From assembly GCA_037783545.1 (NCBI GenBank), contig JBBELK010001544.1, forward strand, positions 1 through 64,000: a stretch of 64,000 bases of DNA, given 5' to 3'. The stretch is from Henricia sp. BOLD:AAB3569 (taxonomy: Eukaryota; Echinodermata; Asteroidea; Spinulosida; Echinasteridae). Positions within the stretch are counted from its first letter, which is position 1; each line of letters opens with the position of its first letter. A program made the translations under genes and the position numbers. The notes under the pieces were generated by a model that was not told the DNA's origin, searched no databases, and worked only from the letters and a program-made list of their open reading frames with translations. Shown here piece by piece: positions 22,564 to 35,821 of this stretch.

Positions 22564-25500
22564 GTTTAGAAAAAAAAGGGGTTGGCGCTTCCTGGATGCT
22601 CCCGCAACCTGTGGCTGTCTGTACACACCTCTTTGGTGTATTCCTGACTCGTGCGCATGCTCAGTCCTTCGGACTGTCGTTGACGCGGCCCAGTTTGGGA
22701 CGGGATTTTGGTCAAAGTGTGGTCCAAACGTCGGCAAATTTGGAGGTCAAAAAATATTCCGACGAACTTCAAATTTTGCATGCTCCAAACACTCTATATT
22801 GCGCACTTGTCGTAAAAAAAAGATATACTTTCGCCGGGAAATGGCAGAGAAATTTCAAAGTTTAGAAAAAAAAGGGGTTGGCGCTTCCTGGATGCTCCCG
22901 CAACCTGTGGCTGTCTGTACACACCTCTTTGGTGTATTCCTGACTCGTGCGCATGCTCAGTCCTTCGGACTGTCGTTGACGCGGCCCAGTTTGGGACGGG
23001 ATTTTGGTCAAAGTGTGGTCCAAACGTCGGCAAATTTGGAGGTCAAAAAATATTCCGACGAACTTCAAATTTTGCATGCTCCAAACACTCTATATTGCGC
23101 ACTTGTCCTAAAAAATTGACAGACTTTCGCCGGGAAATGGCAGAGAAATTTCAGAGTTTAGAAAAAAAAGGGGTTGGCGCTTCCTGGATGCTCCCGCAAC
23201 CTGTGGCTGTCTGTACACACCTCTTTGGTGTATTCCTGACTCGTGCGCATGCTCAGTCCTTCGGACTGTCGTTGACGCGGCCCAGTTTGGGACGGGATTT
23301 TGGTCAAAGTGTGGTCCAAACGTCGGCAAATTTGGAGGTCAAAAAATATTCCGACGAACTTCAAATTTTGCATGCTCCAAACACTCTATATTGCGCACTT
23401 GTCCTAAAAAATTGACAGACTTTCGCCGGGAAATGGCAGAGAAATTTCAGAGTTTAGAAAAAAAAGGGGTTGGCGCTTCCTGGATGCTCCCGCAACCTGT
23501 GGCTGTCTGTACACACCTCTTTGGTGTATTCCTGACTCGTGCGCATGCTCAGTCCTTCGGACTGTCGTTGACGCGGCCCAGTTTGGGACGGGATTTTGGT
23601 CAAAGTGTGGTCCAAACGTCGGCAAATTTGGAGGTCAAAAAATATTCCGACGAACTTCAAATTTTGCATGCTCCAAACACTCTATATTGCGCACTTGTCC
23701 TAAAAAATTGACAGACTTTCGCCGGGAAATGGCAGAGAAATTTCAGAGTTTAGAAAAAAAAGGGGTTGGCGCTTCCTGGATGCTCCCGCAACCTGTGGCT
23801 GTCTGTACACACCTCTTTGGTGTATTCCTGACTCGTGCGCATGCTCAGTCCTTCGGACTGACGTTGACGCGGCCCAGTTTGGGACGGGATTTTGGTCAAA
23901 GTGTGGTCCAAACGTCGGCAAATTTGGAGGTCAAAAAATATTCCGACGAACTTCAAATTTTGCATGCTCCAAACACTCTATATTGCGCACTTGTCCTAAA
24001 AAATTGACAGACTTTCGCCGGGAAATGGCAGAGAAATTTCAGAGTTTAGAAAAAAAAGGGGTTGGCGCTTCCTGGATGCTCCCGCAACCTGTGGCTGTCT
24101 GTACACACCTCTTTGGTGTATTCCTGACTCGTGCGCATGCTCAGTCCTTCGGACTGTCGTTGACGCGGCCCAGTTTGGGACGGGATTTTGGTCAAAGTGT
24201 GGTCCAAACGTCGGCAAATTTGGAGGTCAAAAAATATTCCGACGAACTTCAAATTTTGCATGCTCCAAACACTCTATATTGCGCACTTTTCCTAAAAAAA
24301 TGACACACTTTCGCCGGGAAATGGCAGAGAAATTTCAGAGTTTAGAAAAAAAAGGGGTTGGCGCTTCCTGGATGCTCCCGCAACCTGTGGCTGTCTGTAC
24401 ACACCTCTTTGGTGTATTCCTGACTCGTGCGCATGCTCAGTCCTTCGGACTGTCGTTGACGCGGCCCAGTTTGGGACGGGATTTTGGTCAAAGTGTGGTC
24501 CAAACGTCGGCAAATTTGGAGGTCAAAAAATATTCCGACGAACTTCAAATTTTGCATGCTCCAAACACTCTATATTGCGCACTTGTCCTAAAAAAATGAC
24601 ATACTTTCGCCGGGAAATGGCAGAGAAATTTCAGAGTTTAGAAAAAAAAGGGGTTGGCGCTTCCTGGATGCTCCCGCAACCTGTGGCTGTCTGTACACAC
24701 CTCTTTGGTGTATTCCTGACTCGTGCGCATGCTCAGTCCTTCGGACTGTCGTTGACGCGGCCCAGTTTGGGACGGGATTTTGGTCAAAGTGTGGTCCAAA
24801 CGTCGGCAAATTTGGAGGTCAAAAAATATTCCGACGAACTTCAAATTTTGCATGCTCCAAACACTCTATATTGCGCACTTGTCCTAAAAAATTGACAGAC
24901 TTTCGCCGGGAAATGGCAGAGAAATTTCAGAGTTTAGAAAAAAAAGGGGTTGGCGCTTCCTGGATGCTCCCGCAACCTGTGGCTGTCTGTACACACCTCT
25001 TTGGTGTATTCCTGACTCGTGCGCATGCTCAGTCCTTCGGACTGTCGTTGACGCGGCCCAGTTTGGGACGGGATTTTGGTCAAAGTGTGGTCCAAACGTC
25101 GGCAAATTTGGAGGTCAAAAAATATTCCGACGAACTTCAAATTTTGCATGCTCCAAACACTCTATATTGCGCACTTTTCCTAACAAAATGACAGACTTTC
25201 GCCGGGAAATGGCAGAGAAATTTCAGAGTTTAGAAAAAAAAGGGGTTGGCGCTTCCTGGATGCTCCCGCAACCTGTGGCTGTCTGTACACACCTCTTTAG
25301 TGTATTCCTGACTCGTGCGCATGCTCAGTCCTTCGGACTGTCGTTGACGCGGCCCAGTTTGGGACGGGATTTTGGTCAAAGTGTGGTCCAAACGTCGGCA
25401 AATTTGGAGGTCAAAAAATATTCCGACGAACTTCAAATTTTGCATGCTCCAAACACTCTATATTGCGCACTTGTCCTAAAAAAATGACATACTTTCGCCG

Positions 25501-25760
25501 GGAAATGGCAGAGAAATTTCAGAGTTTAGAAAAAAAAGGGGTTGGCGCTTCCTGGATGCTCCCGCAACCTGTGGCTGTCTGTACACACCTCTTTGGTGTA
25601 TTCCTGACTCGTGCGCATGCTCAGTCCTTCGGACTGTCGTTGACGCGGCCCAGTTTGGGACGGGATTTTGGTCAAAGTGTGGTCCAAACGTCGGCAAATT
25701 TGGAGGTCAAAAAATATTCCGACGAACTTCAAATTTTGCATGCTCCAAACACTCTATATT
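22209..25760. repeat. Locally homogeneous run of twelve GACGCGG/GGGACGG monomers
   Basis: Twelve consecutive monomers carry the same combination of GACGCGG, GGGACGG and A8, each exactly 296 bp long. The main differences are at the junction after TCCTAAAA (TTGACAG, ATGACAT, ATGACACAC). One monomer near 22,811 has a diverged junction reading GTCGTAAAAAAAAGATATAC. Recent local homogenisation would give this uniformity. Confidence 0.75.
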
Positions 25761-27237
25761 GCGCACTTGTCCTAAAAAATTGACAGACTTTCGCCGGGAA
25801 ATGGCAGAGAAATTTCAGAGTTTAGAAAAAAAAGGGCTTGGCGCTTCCTGGATGCTCCTGCAACCTGTGGCTGTCTGTACACACCTCTTTGGTGTATTCC
25901 TGACTCGTGCGCATGCTCAGTCCTTCGGACTGTCGTTGACACGGCCCAGTTTGGGACGGGATTTTGGTCAAAGTGTGGTCCAAACGTCGGCAAATTTGGA
26001 GGTCAAAAAATATTCCGACGAACTTCAAATTTTGCATGCTCCAAACACTCTATATTGCGCACTTGTCCTAAAAAAATTGACAGACTTTCGCCGGAAATGG
26101 CAGAGAAATTTCAGAGTTTAGAAAAAAAAGGGGTTGGCGCTTCCTGGATGCTCCCGCAACCTGTGGCTGTCTGTACACACCTCTTTGGTGTATTCCTGAC
26201 TCGTGCGCATGCTCAGTCCTTCGGACTGTCGTTGACACGGCCCAGTTTGGGACGGGATTTTGGTCAAAGTGTGGTCCAAACGTCGGCAAATTTGGAGGTC
26301 AAAAAATATTCCGACAAACTTCAAATTTTGCATGCTCCAAACACTCTATATTGCGCACTTGTCCTAAAAAATTGACAGACTTTCGCCGGGAAATGGCAGA
26401 GAAATTTCAGAGTTTAGAAAAAAAGGGGTTGGCGCTTCCTGGATGCTCCCGCAACCTGTGGCTGTCTGTACACACCTCTTTGGTGTATTCCTGACTCGTG
26501 CGCATGCTCAGTCCTTCGGACTGTCGTTGACACGGCCCAGTTTGGGACGGGATTTTGGTCAAAGTGTGGTCCAAACGTCGGCAAATTTGGAGGTCAAAAA
26601 ATATTCCGACGAACTTCAAATTTTGCATGCTCCAAACACTCTATATTGCGCACTCGTCCTAAAAAATTGACAGACTTTCGCCGGGAAATGGCAGAGAAAT
26701 TTCAGAGTTTAGAAAAAAGAGGTTGGCGCTTCCTGGATGCTTCCGCAACCTGTGGCTGTCTGTACACACCTCTTTGGTGTATTCCTGACTCGTGCGCATG
26801 CTCAGTCCTTCGGACTGTCGTTGACACGGCCCAGTTTGGGACGGGATTTTGGTCAAAGTGTGGTCCAAACGTCGGCAAATTTGGAGGTCAAAAAATATTC
26901 CGACGAACTTCAAATTTTGCATGCTCCAAACACTCTATATTGCGCACTTGTCCTAAAAAATTGACAGACTTTCGCCGGGAAATGGCAGAGAAATTTCAGA
27001 GTTTAGAAAAAAAAGGGGTTGGCGCTTCCTGGATGCTCCCGCAACCTGTGGCTGTCTGTACACACCTCTTTGGTGTATTCCTGACTCGTGCGCATGCTCA
27101 GTCCTTCGGACTGTCGTTGACACGGCCCAGTTTGAGACGGGATTTTGGTCAAAGTGTGGTCCAAACGTCGGCAATTTTGGAGGTCAAAAAATATTCCGAC
27201 GAACTTCAAATTTTGCATGCTCCAAACACTCTATATT

Positions 27238-28419
27238 GTGCACTTGTCCTAAAAAATTGACAGACTTTCGCCGGGAAATGGCAGAGAAATTTCAGAGTTT
27301 AGAAAAAAAAGGGGTTGGCGCTTCCTGGATGCTCCCGCAACCTGTGGCTGTCTGTACACACCTCTTTGGTGTATTCCTGACTCGTGCGCATGCTCAGTTC
27401 TTCGGACTGTCGTTGACACGGCCCAGTTTGGGACGGGATTTTGGTCAAAGTGTGGTCCAAACGTCGGCAAATTTGGAGGTCAAAAAATATTCCGACGAAC
27501 TTCAAATTTTGCATGCTCCAAACACTCTATATTGCGCACTTGTCGTAAAAAATTGACAGACTTTCGCCGGGAAATGGCAGAGAAATTTCAGAGTTTAGAA
27601 AAAAAGGGGTTGGCGCTTCCTGGATGCTCCCGCAACCTGTGGCTGTCTGTACACACCTCTTTGGTGTATTCCTGACTCGTGCGCATGCTCAGTCCTTCGG
27701 ACTGTCGTTGACGCGGCCCAGTTTGGGACGGGATTTTGGTCAAAGTGTGGTCCAAACGTCGGCAAATTTGGAGGTCAAAAAATATTCCGACGAACTTCAA
27801 ATTTTGCATGCTCCAAACACTCTATATTGCGCACTTGTCCTAAAAAATTGACAGACTTTCGCCGGGAAATGGCAGAGAAATTTCAGAGTTTAGAAAAAAA
27901 AGGGGTTGGCGCTTCCTGGATGCTCCCGCAACCTGTGGCTGTCTGTACACACCTCTTTGGTGTATTCCTGACTCGTGCGCATGCTCAGTTCTTCGGACTG
28001 TCGTTGACACGGCCCAGTTTGGGACGGGATTTTGGTCAAAGTGTGGTCCAAACGTCGGCAAATTTGGAGGTCAAAAAATATTCCGACGAACTTCAAATTT
28101 TGCATGCTCCAAACACTCTATATTGCGCACTTGTCGTAAAAAATTGACAGACTTTCGCCGGGAAATGGCAGAGAAATTTCAGAGTTTAGAAAAAAAGGGG
28201 TTGGCGCTTCCTGGATGCTCCCGCAACCTGTGGCTGTCTGTACACACCTCTTTGGTGTATTCCTGACTCGTGCGCATGCTCAGTCCTTCGGACTGTCGTT
28301 GACACGGCCCAGTTTGGGACGGGATTTTTGTCAAAGTGTGGTCCAAACGTCGGCAAATTTGGAGGTCAAAAAATATTCCGACGAACTTCAAATTTTGCAT
28401 GCTCCAAACACTCTATATT
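27238..28419. repeat. Two-monomer repeat (591 bp), two copies
   Basis: Monomers at 27,238 and 27,829 share CTCAGTTCTTCGG and the following GTCGTAAAAAATTG, both rare elsewhere, and each is followed by an A7 monomer. The second A7 monomer differs from the first (GACACGG and GATTTTTGTC), so the second copy is not exact. Confidence 0.7.
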
Positions 28420-30196
28420 GCGCACTTGTCCTAAAAAATTGACAGACTTTCGCCGGGAAATGGCAGAGAAATTTCAGAGTTTAGAAAAAAAAGGGGTTGG
28501 CGCTTCCTGGATGCTCCCGCAACCTGTGGCTGTCTGTACACACCTCTTTGGTGTATTCCTGACTCGTGCGCATGCTCAGTCCTTCGGACTGTCGTTGACA
28601 CGGCCCAGTTTGGGTCGGGATTTTGGTCAAAGTGTGGTCCAAACGTCGGCAAATTTGGAGGTCAAAAAATATTCCGACGAACTTCAAATTTTGCATGCTC
28701 CAAACACTCTATATTGCGCACTTGTCCTAAAAAAATGACATACTTTCGCCGGGAAATGGCAGAGAAATTTCAGAGTTTAGAAAAAAAAGGGGGTTGGCGC
28801 TTCCTGGATGCTCCCGCAACCTGTGGCTGTCTGTACACACCTCTTTGGTGTATTCCTGACTCGTGCGCATGCTCAGTCCTTCGGACTGTCGTTGACGCGG
28901 CCCAGTTTGGGACGGGATTTTGGTCAAAGTGTGGTCCAAACGTCGGCAAATTTGGAGGTCAAAAAATATTCCGACGAACTTCAAATTTTGCATGCTCCAA
29001 ACACTCTATATTGCGCACTTGTCCTAAAAAAATTACAGACTTTCGCCGGGAAATGGCAGAGAAATTTCAGAGTTTAGAAAAAAAAGGGGTTGGCGCTTCC
29101 TGGATGCTCCCGCAACCTGTGGCTGTCTGTACACACCTCTTTGGTGTATTCCTGACTCGTGCGCATGCTCAGTCCTTCGGACTGTCGTTGACGCGGCCCA
29201 GTTTGGGACGGGATTTTGGTCAAAGTGTGGTCCAAACGTCGGCAAATTTGGAGGTCAAAAAATATTCCGACGAACTTCAAATTTTGCATGCTCCAAACAC
29301 TCTATATTGCGCACTTGTCCTAAAAAATTGACAGACTTTCGCCGGGAAATGGCAGAGAAATTTCAGAGTTTAGAAACAAAGGGGTTGGCGCTTCCTGGAT
29401 GCTCCCGCAACCTGTGGCTGTCTGTACACACCTCTTTGGTGTATTCCTGACTCGTGCGCATGCTCAGTCCTTCGGACTGTCGTTGACACGGCCCAGTTTG
29501 GGACGGGATTTTGGTCAAAGTGTGGTCCAAACGTCGGCAAATTTGGAGGTCAAAAAATATTCCGACGAACTTCAAATTTTGCATGCTCCAAACACTCTAT
29601 ATTGCGCACTTGTCCTAAAAAATTGACAGACTTTCGCCGGGAAATGGCAGAGAAATTTCAGAGTTTAGAAAAAAAAGAGGGTTGGCGCTTCCTGGATGCT
29701 CCCGCAACCTGTGGCTGTCTGTACACACCTCTTTGGTGTATTCCTGACTCGTGCGCATGCTCAGTCCTTCGGACTGTCGTTGACACGGCCCAGTTTGGGA
29801 CGGGATGTTTGTCAAAGTGTGGTCCAAACGTCGGCAAATTTGGAGGTCAAAAAATATTCCGACGAACTTCAAATTTTGCATGCTCCAAACACTCTATATT
29901 GCGCACTTGTCCTAAAAAATTGACAGACTTTCGCCGGGAAATGGCAGAGAAATTTCAGAGTTTAGAAAAAAAAGGGGTTGGCGCTTCCTGGATGCTCCCG
30001 CAACCTGTGGCTGTCTGTACACACCTCTTTGGTGTATTCCTGACTCGTGCGCATGCTCAGTCCTTCGGACTGTCGTTGACACGGCCCAGTTTGGGTCGGG
30101 ATTTTGGTCAAAGTGTGGTCCAAACGTCGGCAAATTTGGAGGTCAAAAAATATTCCGACGAACTTCAAATTTTGCATGCTCCAAACACTCTATATT

Positions 30197-31973
30197 GCGC
30201 ACTTGTCCTAAAAAATTTACAGACTTTCGCCGGGAAATGGCAGAGAAATTTCAGAGTTTAGAAAAAAAAGGGGTTGGCGCTTCCTGGATGCTCCCGCAAC
30301 CTGTGGCTGTCTGTACACACCTCTTTGGTGTATTCCTGACTCGTGCGCATGCTCAGTCCTTCGGACTGTCGTTGACGCGGCCCAGTTTGGGACGGGATTT
30401 TGGTCAAAGTGTGGTCCAAACGTCGGCAAATTTGGAGGTCAAAAAATATTCCGACGAACTTCAAATTTGGCATGCTCCAAACACTCTATATTGCGCACTT
30501 GTCCTAAAAAATTGACAGACTTTCGCCGGGAAATGGCAGAGAAATTTCAGAGTTTAGAAAAAAAAGGGGTTGGCGCTTCCTGGATGCTCCCGCAACCTGT
30601 GGCTGTCTGTACACACCTCTTTGGTGTATTCCTGACTCGTGCGCATGCTCAGTCCTTCAGACTGTCGTTGACACGGCCCAGTTTGGGACGGGATTTTGGT
30701 CAAAGTGTGGTCCAAACGTCGGCAAATTTGGAGGTCAAAAAATATTCCGACGAACTTCAAATTTTGCATGCTCCAAACACTCTATATTGCGCACTTGTCC
30801 TAAAAAATTTACAGACTTTCGCCGGGAAATGGCAGAGAAATTTCAGAGTTTAGAAAAAAAAGGGGGTTGGCGCTTCCTGGATGCTCCCGCAACCTGTGGC
30901 TGTCTGTACACACCTCTTTGGTGTATTCCTGACTCGTGCGCATGCTCAGTCCTTCGGACTGTCGTTGACGCGGCCCAGTTTGGGACGGGATTTTGGTCAA
31001 AGTGTGGTCCAAACGTCGGCAAATTTGGAGGTCAAAAAATATTCCGACGAACTTCAAATTTTGCATGCTCCAAACACTCTATATTGCGCACTTGTCCTAA
31101 AAAATTTACAGACTTTCGCCGGGAAATGGCAGAGAAATTTCAGAGTTTAGAAAAAAAAGGGGTTGGCGCTTCCTGGATGCTCCCGCAACCTGTGGCTGTC
31201 TGTACACACCTCTTTGGTGTATTCCTGACTCGTGCGCATGCTCAGTCCTTCGGACTGTCGTTGACGCGGCCCAGTTTGGGACGGGATTTTGGTCAAAGTG
31301 TGGTCCAAACGTCGGCAAATTTGGAGGTCAAAAAATATTCCGACGAACTTCAAATTTGGCATGCTCCAAACACTCTATATTGCGCACTTGTCCTAAAAAA
31401 TTGACAGACTTTCGCCGGGAAATGGCAGAGAAATTTCAGAGTTTAGAAAAAAAAGGGGTTGGCGCTTCCTGGATGCTCCCGCAACCTGTGGCTGTCTGTA
31501 CACACCTCTTTGGTGTATTCCTGACTCGTGCGCATGCTCAGTCCTTCAGACTGTCGTTGACACGGCCCAGTTTGGGACGGGATTTTGGTCAAAGTGTGGT
31601 CCAAACGTCGGCAAATTTGGAGGTCAAAAAATATTCCGACGAACTTCAAATTTTGCATGCTCCAAACACTCTATATTGCGCACTTGTCCTAAAAAATTTA
31701 CAGACTTTCGCCGGGAAATGGCAGAGAAATTTCAGAGTTTAGAAAAAAAAGGGGTTGGCGCTTCCTGGATGCTCCCGCAACCTGTGGCTGTCTGTACACA
31801 CCTCCTTGGTGTATTCCTGACTCGTGCGCATGCTCAGTCCTTCGGACTGTCGTTGACGCGGCCCAGTTTGGGACGGGATTTTGGTCAAAGTGTGGTCCAA
31901 ACGTCGGCAAATTTGGAGGTCAAAAAATATTCCGACGAACTTCAAATTTTGCATGCTCCAAACACTCTATATT
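30197..31973. repeat. Three-monomer HOR, subtype 1, two copies
   Basis: The unit is a TTTACAG monomer with CAAATTTGGCATG, a GACACGG monomer with CCTTCAGACTG, and another TTTACAG monomer. Copies start at 30,197 (889 bp, with a G5 tract) and 31,086 (888 bp). The third monomer of copy 2 has CACCTCCTTGG (31,801), a private change. Confidence 0.8.
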
Positions 31974-33157
31974 GCGCACTTGTCCTAAAAAATTGACAGA
32001 CTTTCGCCGGGAAATGGCAGAGAAATTTCAGGGTTTAGAAAAAAAAGGGGTTGGCGCTTCCTGGATGCTCCCGCAACCTGTGGCTGTCTGTACACACCTC
32101 TTTGGTGTATTCCTGACTCGTGCGCATGCTCAGTCCTTCGGACTGTCGTTGACGCGGCCCAGTTTGGGACGGGATTTTGGTCAAAGTGTGGTCCAAACGT
32201 CGGCAAATTTGGAGGTCAAAAAATATTCCGACGAACTTCAAATTTGGCATGCTCCAAACACTCTATATTGCGCACTTGTCCTAAAAAATTGACAGACTTT
32301 CGCCGGGAAATGGCAGAGAAATTTCAGAGTTTAGAAAAAAAAGGGGTTGGCGCTTCCTGGATGCTCCCGCAACCTGTGGCTCTCTGTACACACCTCTTTG
32401 GTGTATTCCTGACTCGTGCGCATGCTCAGTCCTTCGGACTGTCGTTGACGCGGCCCAGTTTGGCACGGGATTTTGGTCAAAGTGTGGTCCAAACGTCGGC
32501 AAATTTGGAGGTCAAAAAATATTCCGACGAACTTCAAATTTTGCATGCTCCAAACACTCTATATTGCGCACTTGTCCTAAAAAATTACAGACTTTCGCCG
32601 GGAAATGGCAGAGAAATTTCAGAGTTTAGAAAAATAAAGGGGTTGGCGCTTCCTGGATGCTCCCGCAACCTGTGGCTGTCTGTACACACCTCTTTGGTGT
32701 ATTCCTGACTCGTGCGCATGCTCAGTCCTTCGGACTGTCGTTGACGCGGCCCAGTTTGGGACGGGATTTTGGTCAAAGTGTGGTCCAAACGTCGGCAAAT
32801 TTGGAGGTCAAAAAATATTCCGACGAACTTCAAATTTTGCATGCTCCAAACACTCTATATTGCGCACTTGTCCTAAAAAATTGACAGACTTTCGCCGGGA
32901 AATGGCAGAGAAATTTCAGGGTTTAGAAAAAAAAGGGGTTGGCGCTTCCTGGATGCTCCCGCAACCTGTGGCTGTCTGTACACACCTCTTTGGTGTATTC
33001 CTGACTCGTGCGCATGCTCAGTCCTTCGGACTGTCGTTGACGCGGCCCAGTTTGGCACGGGATTTTGGTCAAAGTGTGGTCCAAACGTCGGCAAATTTGG
33101 AGGTCAAAAAATATTCCGACGAACTTCAAATTTTGCATGCTCCAAACACTCTATATT
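31974..33157. repeat. Irregular four-monomer stretch between trimer blocks
   Basis: This stretch mixes the marks of both neighbouring trimer types: TTTCAGGG with CAAATTTGGCATG, then TTTGGCACGGG (32,460), a TTACAG monomer with an AAAATAAAGG tract (32,632), and a monomer combining TTTCAGGG with TTTGGCACGGG. It looks like the product of unequal exchange between trimers out of register. Confidence 0.65.
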
Positions 33158-35821
33158 GCGCACTTGTCCTAAAAAATTTACAGACTTTCGCCGGGAAATG
33201 GCAGAGAAATTTCAGGGTTTAGAAAAAAAAGGGGTTGGCGCTTCCTGGATGCTCCCGCAACCTGTGGCTGTCTGTACACACCTCTTTGGTGTATTCCTGA
33301 CTCGTGCGCATGCTCAGTCCTTCGGACTGTCGTTGACGCGGCCCAGTTTGGGACGGGATTTTGGTCAAAGTGTGGTCCAAACGTCGGCAAATTTGGAGGT
33401 CAAAAAATATTCCGACGAACTTCAAATTTGGCATGCTCCAAACACTCTATATTGCGCACTTGTCCTAAAAAATTGACAGACTTTCGCCGGGAAATGGCAG
33501 AGAAATTTCAGAGTTTAGAAAAAAAAGGGGTTGGCGCTTCCTGGATGCTCCCGCAACCTGTGGCTGTCTGTACACACCTCTTTGGTGTATTCCTGACTCG
33601 TGCGCATGCTCAGTCCTTCGGACTGTCGTTGACGCGGCCCAGTTTGGGACGGGATTTTGGTCAAAGTGTGGTCCAAACGTCGGCAAATTTGGAGGTCAAA
33701 AAATATTCCGACGAACTTCAAATTTTGCATGCTCCAAACACTCTATATTGCGCACTTGTCCTAAAAAATTGACAGACTTTCGCCGGGAAATGGCAGAGAA
33801 ATTTCAGAGTTTAGAAAAAAAAGGGGTTGGCGCTTCCTGGATGCTCCCGCAACCTGTGGCTGTCTGTACACACCTCTTTGGTGTATTCCTGACTCGTGCG
33901 CATGCTCAGTCCTTCGGACTGTCGTTGACGCGGCCCAGTTTGGCACGGGATTTTGGTCAAAGTGTGGTCCAAACGTCGGCAAATTTGGAGGTCAAAAAAT
34001 ATTCCGACGAACTTCAAATTTTGCATGCTCCAAACACTCTATATTGCGCACTTGTCCTAAAAAATTGACAGACTTTCGCCGGGAAATGGCAGAGAAATTT
34101 CAGGGTTTAGAAAAAAAAGGGGTTGGCGCTTCCTGGATGCTCCCGCAACCTGTGGCTGTCTGTACACACCTCTTTGGTGTATTCCTGACTCGTGCGCATG
34201 CTCAGTCCTTCGGACTGTCGTTGACGCGGCCCAGTTTGGGACGGGATTTTGGTCAAAGTGTGGTCCAAACGTCGGCAAATTTGGAGGTCAAAAAATATTC
34301 CGACGAACTTCAAATTTGGCATGTTCCAAACACTCTATATTGCGCACTTGTCCTAAAAAATTGACAGACTTTCGCCGGGAAATGGCAGAGAAATTTCAGA
34401 GTTTAGAAAAAAAAGGGGTTGGCGCTTCCTGGATGCTCCCGCAACCTGTGGCTGTCTGTACACACCTCTTTGGTGTATTCCTGACTCGTGCGCATGCTCA
34501 GTCCTTCGGACTGTCGTTGACACGGCCCAGTTTGGGACGGGATTTTGGTCAAAGTGTGGTCCAAACGTCGGCAAATTTGGAGGTCAAAAAATATTCCGAC
34601 GAACTTCAAATTTTGCATGCTCCAAACACTCTATATTGCGCACTTGTCCTAAAAAATTGACAGACTTTCGCCGGGAAATGGCAGAGAAATTTCAGAGTTT
34701 AGAAAAAAAAGGGGTTGGCGCTTCCTGGATGCTCCCGCAACCTGTGGCTGTCTGTACACACCTCTTTGGTGTATTCCTGACTCGTGCGCATGCTCAGTCC
34801 TTCGGACTGTCGTTGACGCGGCCCAGTTTGGCACGGGATTTTGGTCAAAGTGTGGTCCAAACGTCGGCAAATTTGGAGGTCAAAAAATATTCCGACGAAC
34901 TTCAAATTTTGCATGCTCCAAACACTCTATATTGCGCACTTGTCCTAAAAAATTGACAGACTTTCGCCGGGAAATGGCAGATAAATTTCAGGGTTTAGAA
35001 AAAAAAGGGGTTGGCGCTTCCTGGATGCTCCCGCAACCTGTGGCTGTCTGTACACACCTCTTTGGTGTATTCCTGACTCGTGCGCATGCTCAGTCCTTCG
35101 GACTGTCGTTGACGCGGCCCAGTTTGGGACGGGATTTTGGTCAAAGTGTGGTCCAAACGTCGGCAAATTTGGAGGTCAAAAAATATTCCGACGAACTTCA
35201 AATTTGGCATGCTCCAAACACTCTATATTGCGCACTTGTCCTAAAAAATTGACAGACTTTCGCCGGGAAATGGCAGAGAAATTTCAGAGTTTAGAAAAAA
35301 AAGGGGTTGGCGCTTCCTGGATGCTCCCGCAACCTGTGGCTGTCTGTACACACCTCTTTGGTGTATTCCTGACTCGTGCGCATGCTCAGTCCTTCGGACT
35401 GTCGTTGACACGGCCCAGTTTGGGACGGGATTTTGGTCAAAGTGTGGTCCAAACGTCGGCAAATTTGGAGGTCAAAAAATATTCCGACGAACTTCAAATT
35501 TTGCATGCTCCAAACACTCTATATTGCGCACTTGTCCTAAAAAATTGACAGACTTTCGCCGGGAAATGGCAGAGAAATTTCAGAGTTTAGAAAAAAAAGG
35601 GGTTGGCGCTTCCTGGATGCTCCCGCAACCTGTGGCTGTCTGTACACACCTCTTTGGTGTATTCCTGACTCGTGCGCATGCTCAGTCCTTCGGACTGTCG
35701 TTGACGCGGCCCAGTTTGGCACGGGATTTTGGTCAAAGTGTGGTCCAAACGTCGGCAAATTTGGAGGTCAAAAAATATTCCGACGAACTTCAAATTTTGC
35801 ATGCTCCAAACACTCTATATT
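33158..35821. repeat. Three-monomer HOR (888 bp), subtype 2, three copies
   Basis: Copies start at 33,158, 34,046 and 34,934, each exactly 888 bp. The unit is a monomer with TTTCAGGG and CAAATTTGGCATG, a plain monomer (GACGCGG in copy 1, GACACGG in copies 2 and 3), and a monomer with TTTGGCACGGG at 33,940, 34,828 and 35,716. Private changes such as GCATGTTCC (34,320) and GCAGATAAATTTC (34,978) distinguish the copies. Confidence 0.88.
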
